Shown piece by piece: positions 22,753 through 34,659 of a stretch of 64,000 nt of DNA. Position numbers and translations under genes: made by a program. Source of the DNA: Steromphala cineraria (taxonomy: Eukaryota; Mollusca; Gastropoda; Trochida; Trochidae). The notes below the pieces were generated by a model. The model was not told where the DNA came from and did not search any database. It saw nothing but the letters and a program-made list of their open reading frames with translations. Numbering within the stretch: position 1 is the stretch's first letter; each line of letters opens with the position of its first letter. Where the stretch lies: positions 56,318,727-56,382,726 of the forward strand of contig OU744732.1 in NCBI GenBank assembly GCA_916613615.1, given 5' to 3'.

Positions 22753-24567
22753 GATAGATATCCTTTCTATATTCCCATTGTTTCATATCTATCGGGCTAG
22801 TATACATAGAAAACATTTTGATATGAAATAAAGACTGAAAAATTAGATCTTAGTTTCTATTGTTTGTCAGCAGGGAAGCAAGTTTTGTAAAAGGAAAAAA
22901 GGAGAAACGTAGAGTTAATGCTACAGACAGTATTCTTGTTTATGTTAATCACTTTCGAATTATATATAAGGTGGTATTCCCTAAGGTTTCACACGAGAGT
23001 ACTTTACACTTTCCTGCTGTTTTGTGTTTCTCGCTGTTGATCTAAATTGAGACCTGTGACAAAACCTTCAGACAAAATATATTCTGTTCTGTCCTTATTT
23101 CTCTTCATTAGTGACACAGACAGAATCGATGAGGTTAATTAGGTGTGTTGAATGAAATTTATTTGCATCTTGTGACTTGCCCTGCCTCGGGAATTCTCTA
23201 CTTGCTGATTTGCATGGTCGTTTCGTTTAATACGGCTAAAGTCGTATTCAATTATAGGATAAAGGTTTGAGGTTCAGACTTCCTTTTTGTTCTCTAAAAC
23301 AAGGTTTTGGATCTTATTACTGTTGGTTTCAAAGCCCTCAAATAATAACAATGCGTTTCAGCTATTACATATACATGTATGTGATCAACTAATGATGTTA
23401 TAAAAATCTCTTGCCACCAATATCTTGAATCAAATGGTTAACTCAAACAACTGTAATTTTCAAGAGATGCAATGTTCATTATACTATTACATTAGATCAA
23501 GAACATTCATAGACGATTTATATTCTTGTTACTTTTTATGATACATCAATTCACATGCATGTTCATTAGTATTTATCTGGAGATGTGACGACCGAAAAAC
23601 CATCAGAACATTGCTGCAGTAATGTTCGACATACACTGTGTCATCAAATGATGGTATTATGAATGGTAAAGTTTTTGCTTTAATCACAAGGAGAATAAAA
23701 AGAAAAATGTATTTGGTTAGTCTCATAGATTTTACACCAATAAATTTTGAGGATTAACAACTTCTTTATTTTGCAGGAGCGACATATCTGAATATTCAAA
23801 TATCCTTTTTGTTCACACAAAGGAGTGTTTTTATCCAATTACTGTATTCAAATTGTATGAAGATCGATGTGAATCGTCGCTACTGTAAAATAAAGAAGTT
23901 GTTCATCCATATAATTTCCATTGTTTCATCAATGAAAATCAAATGGTTCATTTTATGCCAAGTCGATAATAATCAGTTCCTACTTGATATTGGGAAAAAA
24001 CCAACTCTTATACAGTTTTGATTTACTGTCTTTTGTTAACAATACAAAATGACCGTCTCCGGGAATAAAAAAACAATGTGATGACATATTAAATGTAAGA
24101 ATCACAATGAGCAACAATGTATTCACACCATCCTTTTAAGCTCTGAAAGACTAGAGCAGCTCTAGAGCTCTAGAGAATATACAAATCAGGTTTTACCGTA
24201 CATTTCTGTAAATATCAATAAAACACATTACTGGATATGTAGCCATTACGGGATTGTAGAAGTGTTCCCCATACCCTTGCAAGAACTCACGGTGCCATCT
24301 ATCATGTAGCCGTATGTCCAAAGCATCAACATGAACGTACATCTTGTCTGCCTTATATTTAAAGATCCAGGAAAATTGTTTTTTAAAGACCTCTAACAAA
24401 TATTAGTTTGTTTTTGCATTACTATTGAAAGATTTTCGTGTATTTATGACACAATGCTGGTTTCTGTTTAGTTGAACTTTTCATATTAAGACAATTTTAA
24501 TATAGCCGCAAGCGACGGCAATGGATTCATGGGATATATGGTCTGATAGATATTGTAACATGACTTC

Positions 24568-25375
24568 GGTAAATACTCGTTTCTGATTGGTTGATTTGAA
24601 GAATTTGCCAGTGTTAAATGGCAATGAACACCCGCAAATTGGCTGAGGCGAATCACCGCGAAAGGATATATTATTTGGTCCACCTCAACATTAAAATGTT
24701 CTGATTCTCCCAATATTCGTGACCGATTCACATTTTACTGTTGTTGCTGTCATTTTCTAACTTGCGCATTCCCGTAGATGCCAAAAATCCTTTTCTATTT
24801 GCTTTAGTTTTATGTAATCAAACTTTCTTAATTGGCTAAGTTTCTCCTAATTTGCCGCCTTGAGCCATGCGGCCGGTTTCTTTCGAATGCCGTTCCCATG
24901 GCACGACGTCACAAAGGCCAACGGTTATGACGTCATAGTGATCGCGTCACCGTCACAATGGTCTAGGCGAGTTTAAGATATTTGTTCAGACGGGTTTGTT
25001 CCTGTTGGTTCATGAATTATATAACTGTTTTCTCTATCATAAATTTCACAGTGAAAACTATATGATCTCACCGTTATGAGTGCAACTGGTTTGCAATATT
25101 AGAACACTATTTTAATGTCTATAACACTGGGAATTCCTTCTTCTTTGTAGCTGCGAACACCTATAACAATAATGGATCAGTCGTTAGATCCTTTCAACTC
25201 AGAGTTCCCTACGCAAAAATAGAGTTCGCTCTTAAAATGCTTATAACTAACGGTCATGTTACAATATCGATAAATAGTTGCTAACGCCGTCGGTTTTAAA
25301 CTAAATTTGCGGGTGTTGAATAACAATGAATCCCGGAAATTTTACAAACGCAACTATTTATCTTCTAATTAAACA
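24568..25375. mobile_element. TIR element inserted in copy 3
   Basis: Alignment of copy 3 with copy 1 breaks near 24570 and resumes near 25375. Both ends carry related inverted sequence: AATGAACACCCGCAAATT near 24625 and, inverted, AATTTGCGGGTGTTGAATAA from 25304. The right 68 bp (25303-25370) is matched with one mismatch, inverted, at 54824-54891. A TGACGTCA octamer lies at 24928. No transposase was recognised, so the superfamily is unknown. Confidence 0.55.
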
Positions 25376-26639
25376 CGTTATGGTCAATGGTTTGACTGAG
25401 ACTAAGTCTATGTAATCACAGGCCCTCTTAAGTAAGGGTAAGGAGTCAGTAGAAATTTACAATCTTTAATGACAGTGTGACACTGCTTTGTGGCTGACAA
25501 GAACTGTTTGTCTTCTTAATGTCTAACTCTTATGCAAAAATTATTCTTAGGTAAGTTTTCTGTGTTTAAAAAAAATAGCTTTGAAAGGTTGCTGCACTAA
25601 GAGTATTTCCAATTTGCAAATATCAAGACAAACGTGTTTTGTGGTTTTGCTTAAACTCTATTACATGTGAAGTAAGGACTATATTGTGCAAGTATCAAGA
25701 TACAAAATATTTGTTAAATGTGCATCGAGTGGCAGTTTTTGAAAAAGTGCTAAAATCAAGATGACTCCTAAGATCTGTGACCTAAGACTGTGTGATCATT
25801 TACTTTCTTGTTTTGTTATTATTACACATCTTTTGAAAGAAGTTCCAGGTCTGTAAGTGTCTTTTGAAAACGAACTCCTTCTGAACTCCTCATTCGATTT
25901 TTTACCAAAGCATGTCAGCAAATTTCACTATAAAAATGTACAATGCATAAAATACCTCAGGGAATTTATATGTTTCATCAAATGAAATTAAATGTTAATT
26001 TGATTGAACAGTAACATTGAAGATTCCATAAATGTGGAAATTTACAATAAACCCATAAGTCGTTTTAGTTATGGGAATTTGAAGTAGTTGATATTAAGAA
26101 TAGATGCTTAAACTTGCATTTATGCATCATCTCAAGATATCACAATATATTAACGAGGCAGTTAAGTATTTCAAGTAAAGGTTAATGTCAGATATATAAC
26201 GTAATTGATCTTTCAGTCCATGAAAGTCAAGGTAATTGTTTCTTTCATAATTGTGTCACATTCTCACTTAAAAAATCATTGGTGATTTTCCGTTTTGTTA
26301 AAGACTTATTTTCTAATATTGACGTTAGTAGAATAAGATGAAATTTATTGAAATAACGAGTTGTCTTTCAGCTGATACAAAATGTGCATTAGAGATTTAT
26401 CACCAAGTTAAATAATTGCATACTCGATCCATATGATTCATGAATATTTATGTTATAGTGATATTTTGTAATAACATGTAAATTGTCTCATTTTATGTTT
26501 TTTATAATAATCACATCGTCTCGTTTATAATATTTTATTTCAGGTCCAAAGCATGGTTAACAGGAGTTTACTTGCCCCTAGTTTTGCCTGCGGCTAATCT
26601 TAGCTTAGTAAACATTAGAACATACGACCTACGGGGATG

Positions 26640-26718
26640 CAGTTAGAACCTAGTGTTGATATTTGTAAAGCTTCATTCCTCGGAACTACATTGTAGGTTG
26701 ATTTTAATCAGACTGAAG
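26640..26718 (+). repeat. Right-end fragment of the 14628-type MITE
   Basis: CCTCGGA followed by GGTTGATTTTAATCAGACTG (26699-26718) matches the right terminal repeat of the 14628-15040 element. No left end is found upstream, so it is a fragment. Confidence 0.6.
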
Positions 26719-26719
26719 A

Positions 26720-28800
26720 TATCATTACAAAGAAATATTTCCTTTTACGATGTACGCATACTCATGTAATGTATGTGATTGCCAAGCTGAAAAGCAATTG
26801 GAATAATGTTTTCGTAGACAGAAGGTTATTTATGCCACGTTAAAAATGGAATACATATGCGCTAATGTAACAGGATGATCCAATAGGGCTTCATTAAACA
26901 ATTTCCTGACTATTCCCTCATTCTTTCGATCCATTTCCTTCTCTTATCTTACCATTTTCTTTTGATTGATGATATCTGAATAATTGAAGGTACTTGAAAC
27001 CCCATTACTTATTGAAATTAGCTTTACTTTTGAGTCAATCTTGTTAAAATGGAAAGTGTTTCAAAATTATCATTATTGTAACAGGATTGATTTGTTAATG
27101 GAAGAGATTTAACCTCTGTTGAAATAAACTCAACCGTCAGTGATTATCCAAACTGCAAAATGGAAACTATTTCTTTAATATTGTATAATTATATTTTGAA
27201 CACGAAATTTGATAGGGTTAGGGGAACAGTGGTGACAGGAAACCTTCATATTGTCACAATCAAGGAGAAAATATATTTCTCACTTCTTTGTGGATTCTGA
27301 AAACACGTTATAAAACGAACCATTCAAATCGTTTTATTTTACAAATTCTTAAACGCGTGAGGGGAGGAAAAATGCATAATTTGCATGACGTTAAATGACA
27401 TTTTTAGTCTGAAACTCAGTTCTAACCTTATGATACATGATATGATGCCTTAGGGAAAAGTTATATTCTTTGCCAAATTATCAATAGTGTCATTGTAAGT
27501 TTGAGAACACCTTTATGAAATATTGGCTAAACTGATTGTTCATTGCCTTAGTGTAGACATAATGGCGAAAGGGCACCCGATACCATGGCTGTACAGACCA
27601 AATGCTCAAAGGACATACAGTTTAGTTGACAAAATAAAAAAATTCATAACGCTAGAAATATATGATATTCTTAAGTCCTTCTGTGTTTTGCATGCACTGC
27701 ATTTATAAAAGTTTGTTACTGAGTCGTCTAAAACTCCTAAGATACACAAAACTGAGACAACCTCTACGTAAATAGAATTATCCTATCTTCAAAGGCTTTT
27801 ATATAAAAGTAGTTATGTTGTTTTCTCTTTTTGATAGTTATGACAAGCAATCATTCTGCATGGAAAACAACTTCAAACAGTATCACTAGCTCATCAGACG
27901 ATGTTTCTCCATAATTCTGTATCAAATTTGTACAAATCATTGTTTGTATGATCATTAGAATTAAGTTACTAAACGAGGCGTGTGTTTCTTTGCAATGTAT
28001 ACTACTTGACTCGATGCTTGCTGTGCAAACTACAAAACAACCAGTCACTCTTATCTACAGGTTTGAGCACAATTGCAGTAACAATGATGTAACAAAAGCT
28101 TAAAAATCATCCAATTCAAATAATGAAACAATGTCCCCCATACAACGGGTTTCTAATGACGAAAATATCGAACATTTTCAACAATGTCCATGGACTTCTC
28201 CTGAGCATTTGACATAAAAGTTGCATGATGCAAATGTTTGTCAAGATGGATTAATGTAACATGCATGATGCTTGGGTATCAAAGAAAGGCACAAGAGCAA
28301 GCAAAAAGTTTTTTAACAGTGACATTCGTTTCTTGGCAAGTAACTAGTAAAGAACTCGGAGACGTGGTGTTATGTTATCATTTTCAGAAAGAGAAACAAG
28401 ATCAGCAGCAGTACACGTTAATATTGAAACGACAAGGAGACAGTAACAATAATATAATTCAGAAAACCTGAACATTTAACATTTAAGTTGCAAATTGGAC
28501 ATGCTTATAACGATCCGTTGCTCAAATGCATGACACTTTGGTATCAAGATAAAGCCTGATCAAGCACGAGTATTATTTGACTGAAATGTCTTTTGAAGTA
28601 CAAGGTGAAGTGATATTCTTTCAAAAAGCCTTAAGGTGATCTTTAAGGTAACCTTAGTGCAATGTTAAAGAATGGGAGTTAAGGAGAGATGGAACGTAGC
28701 GTTTTCGACTTCTGCGCATGACAGTTTTAACGTATTTTGCGTTGTTAGAAATGTTCGTCTTTGTTTAACTAACTAAATTTATGCATTTTAAATAATATAT
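26720..28800. other. AT-rich intergenic sequence, nothing recognised
   Basis: No domain-like reading frame, tandem repeat or terminal inverted repeat was found by eye. Open frames of about 60-77 codons occur at chance frequency. Confidence 0.6.
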
Positions 28801-29290
28801 CTAAGTATATTTAGAATGAAATGTCAGTTTACTGTTATTAAATTCATACATCAGCGTTAGGTTTGCATTTTTGAGAGTTTTACGGCACCCGATCTGTTTA
28901 CGGCAATGTTTGTAAACAACGATCAGCTGACTTGCTCGATCAGCGAGATCGGGGCAATTTTGTAGCTTTTCGAAGTTCAAAAGATCCCGGGCTGTCTCCA
29001 AAGCTCTGTCTGTGTGTCAAAGGGAAACTTTGCACGTTTCTTTGCCCTTGCCTATTGACCAAGACTATCATCATGCGGCAGTAGTACCAACTCAAGAAGT
29101 GCCCGCACCCGTCTCCGTTTCACTCGGCCATGTTGTACGTGGTTGATCCGGCTGCCACTCCCGACACCTGACGACTTTGTTGCCTCTTCTCACTTCAAGA
29201 CTGGACAGAAGCCAGTGGGAAGGAAGAAGAGTAGTTCTTGCCCGTCAACTTGACCACTATAACCAGTGCAGTTCTCCTCTCAGGTATATT
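28800..29290. other. Locally GC-richer patch, possible exon or regulatory remnant
   Basis: Base composition rises compared with both flanks, mainly at 28860-29260. The plus strand has an open stretch (29177-29284) ending at a good donor-like CTCAG|GTATAT, and the minus strand has a 66-codon frame (28801-29001). Neither resembles a family I know. It could be a decayed exon, a 5' regulatory patch or an unrecognised repeat. SINE-body sequence follows directly at 29324. Confidence 0.25.
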
Positions 29291-29323
29291 ACTTTTTTGA
29301 TAAATGCTGTCACATTTTTTCAT

Positions 29324-29514
29324 GAGTATTTCACTTATATCAGAGCTGCAAATATTATTGCGGGGAGAAAGTTAGCAACACTATTGTGGCTATGCATTGC
29401 GGGGAAAACTGCGAGCATCGGTTGGAACTATCCAATCGTGGGTTGTACTACGCTCAAATTTACTGTAGCGTTGCACCATTATCTAACTGGGTGTAGAACA
29501 GTTCTCTATTGCAG
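29324..29514 (-). repeat. SINE body without tRNA head
   Basis: Matches 3723-3916 of the SINE at 3674-4000, including GAGTATTTCACTTA, GTTGGAACTA, and GTGTAGAACAGTTCTC, with scattered differences. The promoter-bearing tRNA head and the CACCT tail are missing, so it is a truncated copy or a body module used by another family. Confidence 0.75.
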
Positions 29515-29678
29515 GTAATATTGCAACCATTACCACACAACATCACCCGTTTTGTAAGTGAGGTTCGTTTTACAATTCATGTCAGATAGATCAGTTAACA
29601 AAGCCTTGGTTTCTACCACGCGACGCTCTTTACGCATTCTAAATTTGGCCTGTCGTGCTGGCTGCTTTTCAGCCTTAA

Positions 29679-30031
29679 AGGGGCAGTAGCACGGTTTTTG
29701 ATAATTCATATTTTAATATTTCATTTATAATTGTAAGTTAATGCTTAATGTATTATTATCACAGTGTCAAAAATCTCATTACACAAAGTAATCATCAATA
29801 GTCAGAGCATAAAATATCAAGATTCACATAAAATCCATTGGCGGCCATTTTGTGTGAACACATTAATTAATTTTGTGTAAGAAAAAGGAATTGCATGGCT
29901 AAACTTTCCGTTATATATTTGAATTATTACTGCTTCATCTAGGTTAAATACATTGTCTTTCAATTGGAACCATTCATTTTCATTTTCCAAACACCACCTT
30001 ATATTCCCCCTTAAAACGTGCTACTTCCCCT
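29679..30031. mobile_element. MITE with TTAA target-site duplication
   Basis: Terminal inverted repeats AGGGGCAGTAGCACG (left) and its near-complement CGTGCTACTTCCCCT (right) are flanked by TTAA at 29675-29678 and 30032-30035. The length is 353 bp with no coding potential. A TTAA target is used by both the piggyBac and Kolobok superfamilies. The AGGG start does not look like a classical piggyBac end, so Kolobok is at least as likely. The left half recurs at 40713-40888. Confidence 0.8.
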
Positions 30032-30039
30032 TTAAAACG

Positions 30040-31780
30040 TTTAATCGATTTCATAAATTGTCCCTCAAAAGGAAAATATTTGTTCCCTCTTTATCATTCA
30101 ATTTCGAAGTATAATAATGTTTGCTTCATAATCGCCATTTTCGTACATTGTCAACATCCCACTTCTTTCTACCTTGTGATGAGCTACCTGTTAACTGCAA
30201 ATGCTAATGAATAGAACTAGTTTATTATGCCTCGTATGGGGAAATGCATTTGGAATTTATTTACATCAAATACGGAAAGTCATTGTACACCTGTGATAAT
30301 ATTCAAAGTAACACAAATCTAATTCCTGTTTATTAGCAATATGATATTGCGAAATGATCCATGATGTTGACTATGTCTATTTCAGAAATGTATATTTTCT
30401 GACATTTGGCCACTTGAAACATTAATTATCATCTATTTGATAAAAATACAGCCATTAGGCAATTGTAAAATAATGCCAAATTCTTTTCACAATTTTGGAG
30501 AAATCAATTTGACATTAAGCTTGTGTTTCGCTCTTTTGCTTCTTAACGTCGACATTCTGTGATAAATTGCCAATTGTTAAGCCATCGATTCTCACAAAAG
30601 GCAACAATTTACATTCTTTATCTCTTTATAGCCAGATGTTATTTTCTGGACGACTTGTCCTAAAGTGATCCTTATTACCGGTGATTGTTTTCAATCTAAC
30701 ATTTCTTGGGGCATAACTTCAATTCCCTACTCACTGTAGATCAATACAATAAGCACCAAGCTTAAAATGAATCTAAATCAACTAAGAGAGTGTCATAAAA
30801 ATGGTTGAAAAAGTTCCCAAGTGTTTTTTAACCAATTATTAAACCCGATTGAATGAAAGTGATCTGAAAGCGAGAGATATAAACAACCTTAATATGAGTT
30901 AAGGTGGGACGTATAAGTGTGGTGATAGTATGACGTTAGTTGAATTCATCTCATTTTGACTTTTGTAAATATTGAACCGAGGCAATAAAGAGACGAAATA
31001 TTACAGTATACAATATACCGATACTCAGTGAGGGTATTTTAAATATTGTTATAAAACCATTAACAAATGAAAAAGGTCCTTAGGTTTCTTTGTATTAGTT
31101 CAGGTAAAACCAGTCATCATGTAAGTTGAAGTTTCGTAATGTATTTTCTCTTTTAAACTAAAGTTTATGGCATGATTATGCCTTGTTTGACTTATTGCTC
31201 GATATTGCTCCACCTTAATACTTAATATAGATTTCATATCACTTTTGATATCATCATTAGACGAAATGACATGAAAGACTTCACAAACCAATGTGAATAT
31301 ATTAGTTTGGAAGCATTTGCGAAACTATCAAACTGGTTGCAAGTTACAAGTAGTCATTGTTTGTTTAAAAATATACAATCAGTGGATATATCTTACATTT
31401 GATAGTATGTTCGCCATTGATAAATTGTAAGCAGTTTTATTTTAGATGTAACATAGACAATATTGGAAAAGACATTCATTCTTTAAGTATTTCTAAAAGT
31501 GCTTCCTTTTTATCACACGTTTTATCATTCAAATCTCACATTTGATCTTTAGAGTTGTCAAACTGATGATGAAATTCTAACACTCATTCTGTTTATGTTT
31601 CTCTAAGGACTTTGGCTGGGGTTATTGAACGGCATCTGTCATGTTATGACATAAATCCACCGCTATGTTGCAGTGCAGTCACATTTAATCAGATTTTTCA
31701 AATTGTTGCAATCTATCAAACTTTTAAAAAATCATTTCTGCCAATAAAGCTTATACTGCTAGTTTATGATATTCACATGT
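30040..31780. other. AT-rich sequence, nothing recognised
   Basis: No gene, repeat or structured element could be supported by eye. Confidence 0.6.
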
Positions 31781-32104
31781 TCCAAAATTGAACAGGAGGT
31801 TTCAGATATCGTCATAACTTTATATTTCCGTACATATCTTAAGAGTTTTTATACGATCTTGGAACATTGATATATTCCAAGATGGTTTAGGACAAATCTT
31901 AAGATATTTTTTCTTCCAAGATTGTATATACAGGGACACCACATTCCAAAATTGAACAGGAGGTTTCAGATATCGTCATAACTTTATATTTCCATACATA
32001 TCTTAAGAGTTTTTATACGATCTTGGAACATTGATATATTCCAAGATGGTTTAGGACAAATCTTAAGATATTAATTCTTCCAAGATTGTATATACAGGGA
32101 CACC
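31781..32104 (+). repeat. Tandem duplication, two 164-bp units
   Basis: 31781-31944 is repeated at 31945-32104 with a G/A change in the TTCCRTACAT stretch, a TT/AA difference in the GATATTNNTTCTTCC stretch and a shorter end. Each unit contains its own inverted repeats (ATATCTTAAGA with TCTTAAGATAT; GATCTTGGAA with TTCCAAGAT), so each can fold into a hairpin. Confidence 0.95.
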
Positions 32105-32335
32105 CAAGCATTAATGGTCAACGGGTAGAAACCAGACCAAATTTGTGTCATTCTCAAACCTGCTTTCTATTCCTCACTATCCTTTTTTCGTCACCTTTCT
32201 GATCCTGTCGATCTTCTTTCTCTCCGATCTTCTCTCTTTTGGATGGCAACATCCACATGTTTAAAAGCTGAAATAAATGCTGATGGTACGTTAAGCCCTA
32301 ACCTTCTCATTTACCGTTTATCTGCCTTTATGGAC
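32105..32335 (-). repeat. Inverted partial copy of the 9295-9500 element
   Basis: Shares, in reverse orientation, the blocks ACCAGACCAAATTTGTGTC, CAACATCCACATGTTTAAA and ACCGTTTATCTGCCT with 9285-9485. Only one end is represented (ACGTTAAGCCCTAAC). It is more diverged than the pairs near 5 and 15 kb. Confidence 0.75.
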
Positions 32336-32339
32336 ATAC

Positions 32340-32540
32340 ATCTACAGTTGATCTGATCTGACTTGATCTGCCTCTGTTGGGAGAGATGTAAAGTTATTAC
32401 TCTCTCGTTGAAAATATTGCTGTTTAATTAATCATAACAACGCGCGCTGACCGAATTACGTGTCGTAATACTGACGACATTATCGTTATTGACGTCACAA
32501 TGTCAGCGGGCCGGCCGGGATGGTCAATTAGGCGAATACC
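32340..32540. repeat. Mixed remnants: MITE end and TGACGTCA segment
   Basis: ACTTGATCTGCCTCTGTTGG (32359-32378) matches the right end of the MITE at 33430-33833. The adjacent CTGACGACATTATCG and TTATTGACGTCACAATG (to 32500) resemble the body of the palindromic element at 22450-22520. Confidence 0.5.
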
Positions 32541-33079
32541 TGAATGTTTTCGACAATGTATTTAAACAAGTAATGAATAAATACCAACCCATTCACTCAT
32601 TTAATAAAATCAAACCCGAACCTGCTGTACTGAACAGAAACGCATGAACAATCTGATTTTTCTTGTATAGGAATCGATGGCAAAGGTTTCTTTAGTAGTG
32701 AGTATATTTTAATAATCAAATGCCAGATTGTTTATTTAGAAAAATAGAAATAAGGGCGATCTCTCTATGTTGGTGAGATGAAAAATTGCGTTAGAAAATA
32801 TATAACAATAATATTTGAAATTCATTTGAGCGGTTGAAGTAGTTATACTTTTATATGACTTTGGTTCTTTTAGGATTGGAATTTTACCTTTAAAACGATT
32901 CCATAAAGCATTGTCATCCTGTATTTGTTAAACTATGATGTTGAACCATTTGAAATACGGTAACTGTTGGCAACTGCCAATTATTTTTCCGTAAAAATAA
33001 CAGGACATTTTACAGTGCAAGAGAAATAGTTAATCTGACCTCAAACGGCGGAATAAAATTATTCTTGTCTAGGTCAATT

Positions 33080-33420
33080 ACTTGCGAAATACCAGGGACA
33101 GTATTCCCTACGGTGTAAAAAAAGAGGACTTTAGAATTGTCTATGTTTGTTTTTTTTCTCAGTCAGTCTAAATTGAGACTTGTGACAAATGCTGCACAAT
33201 TTGTCTGTGTTTCTTTTTCTCACAGATGGTCTAAATTGAGACTTCTGACAAATGCTGCAGACAGTATGGCCGTTTTGCTCTAATATCTCACCATTAACCA
33301 AACAGACAGTATGGATGAGGATCATTAGGTTTGCTGAATGGAATTTATTTGCATTTTGTGACTTGCCCTGTCTACGGAATGCTCCTCTTACTGATTTATA
33401 TTGTTGTTTCTTTTAGTACA
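33080..33420 (-). repeat. Dispersed fragment of the long non-coding repeat
   Basis: Corresponds to 22970-23230 of copy 3 and, inverted, to about 5700-5960 of copy 1: shared are TATTCCCTACGG-like sequence, TCTAAATTGAGACTTGTGAC, TTATTTGCATTTTGTGACTT and CTTGCCCTGTC. A segment of about 60 bp starting TCTAAATTGAGACTT is duplicated in tandem here (33167 and 33230). Confidence 0.7.
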
Positions 33421-33429
33421 GTTTACGTC

Positions 33430-33833
33430 CCATTATCTCCCAACAGAGGCAGATCAAGTCATGAAATGGTGACCGAGCCTCTGTTCTTGTTAGCTTAGTG
33501 GAGAAGCCTGATTGGAGGCAATCGTAGTTAGTTCTGCAGTCAGCGACGCTTTTCCAAATTTCTCATTTTTACTACTGAATCATGCCACAGCATTGTGATA
33601 TTAACGACCTTTCCCATGCGAGAGGAGTTTAAATGGCTTTTGATAAGGAAATTCAAATGGATTGTGGTACAATTTAGAAGCGTTAATTGTCATTTGATAA
33701 AGAAATTTAAATGCATTGATGTCCATTTTTTTCCACCATGGGAAACCGCTGGAACACACGGATTTCGGTGAGTTAGAACAGAGGCTGTATCAACACTTGA
33801 TGACCTGATCTGCCTCTGTGGGGAGAGAATGTG
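33430..33833. mobile_element. MITE with about 35-bp terminal inverted repeats
   Basis: The left end ATTATCTCCCAACAGAGGCA continues GATCAAGTCATGA, and the right end is its inverted counterpart. TACGTC flanks both sides (33424-33429 and 33834-33839), a possible 6-bp target-site duplication; its exact length is uncertain. The 0.4-kb interior contains a duplicated 'GATAA(A/G)GAAATT(C/T)AAATG' segment and encodes nothing. A diverged copy lies at 44163-44600 and an end fragment at 32359. Confidence 0.75.
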
Positions 33834-33839
33834 TACGTC

Positions 33840-34335
33840 GTGCATAAGGTCACTATTTTGATATCAAGATATCAAGGTATTAACGTTATTTAATGTTGTG
33901 ATGAACAAGTGACGTACCATACAGAAAATAACAAAAATGTGAAATTCGGTAGTGTGGATCATGTTTTCAGATATTAGTTTTATTTAATCTCCAGTTCTTT
34001 AATATTCTAGTCAGTGGTTTGTTTGTTTCATGTTTCAGTATTTATTTGAGGTTATGTTACTTGGTCACAGTGATAATGGTAATAGATATAAAAGACATAC
34101 ATACTATCATCTTATGGTAGTATCATTTTTGACAGAAGAGTAGTATAGGTCGGTCAATTTTAAAACGTAGCCTGTGCGATAGTCAGGTAGATTTATGACT
34201 CCTAAATAGTATTTAATAAAAAAATGTTTCTCAACTTAAGAAAGGTATCATAAATGAAATATTAAAATGGTTCTTTGCCATTCAGTCGTAACTCCATACA
34301 CCAAAGTCCATGTACTGGTAATGTACATTATACAA
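33840..34335. other. Nothing recognised
   Basis: AT-rich; contains only short direct repeats such as GATATCAAGATATCAAGG (33870). Confidence 0.6.
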
Positions 34336-34338
34336 TTA

Positions 34339-34653
34339 TTGACTTCAGTTGAGGTGAATCCAATGGTTGATCGACCTCGGAACGGTTATGTTCACCGATA
34401 ACTGAAGTCAACAACTGTTTTATTATATGATCTATGAAAATATCAGTTGTTTTGAAAACTATTCAATTATTGGAAGCAACTATTTACGGCGCTCCTCGTA
34501 GTGGCGATCTAATTTTAGCTCCAGGTCATTGGATTGTTATGTTGACCTCGCATGACGTTTCCCACGGTCAACATAAAGTTTGATCATTGTCGATGAACAC
34601 CTTCCTCGACCAAACAGAAAACAGAACAGTCGTCCATCATATAATAATTGACA
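34339..34653 (+). mobile_element. Palindromic element, member 3
   Basis: Palindrome: TTGACTTCAGTTGAGGTGAA (34339-34358) faces TTCACCGATAACTGAAGTCAA (34391-34411; 21 bases, given in two parts TTCACCGATA and ACTGAAGTCAA). Next comes TTTTATTATATGATC, whose inverted counterpart CATCATATAATAATTG lies at 34637-34652. Near that far end is a perfect hairpin, TTATGTTGACC (34537-34547) with GGTCAACATAA (34566-34576), and the octamer variant TGACGTTT is in its loop. The plan matches the elements at 22.4, 37.8 and 38.6 kb although the sequences differ. No coding sequence. Confidence 0.6.
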
Positions 34654-34659
34654 CCTTCA

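Larger units (their letters stand above)
17340..26620 (-). repeat. Long non-coding repeat, copy 3 (inverted, with nested insertions)
   Basis: Reverse-complement partner of copy 1 (anchors are listed there) and of parts of copy 2. Interruptions specific to this copy are the Tc1-like element (19553-20449), the palindromic element near 22447-22752 and the TIR element at about 24568-25375. Because it lacks the insertions of copy 1, it is the empty-site reference for dating them. A fragment homologous to its 22970-23230 part also occurs at 33080-33420, so the repeat is dispersed and not purely a local duplication. Confidence 0.75.
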
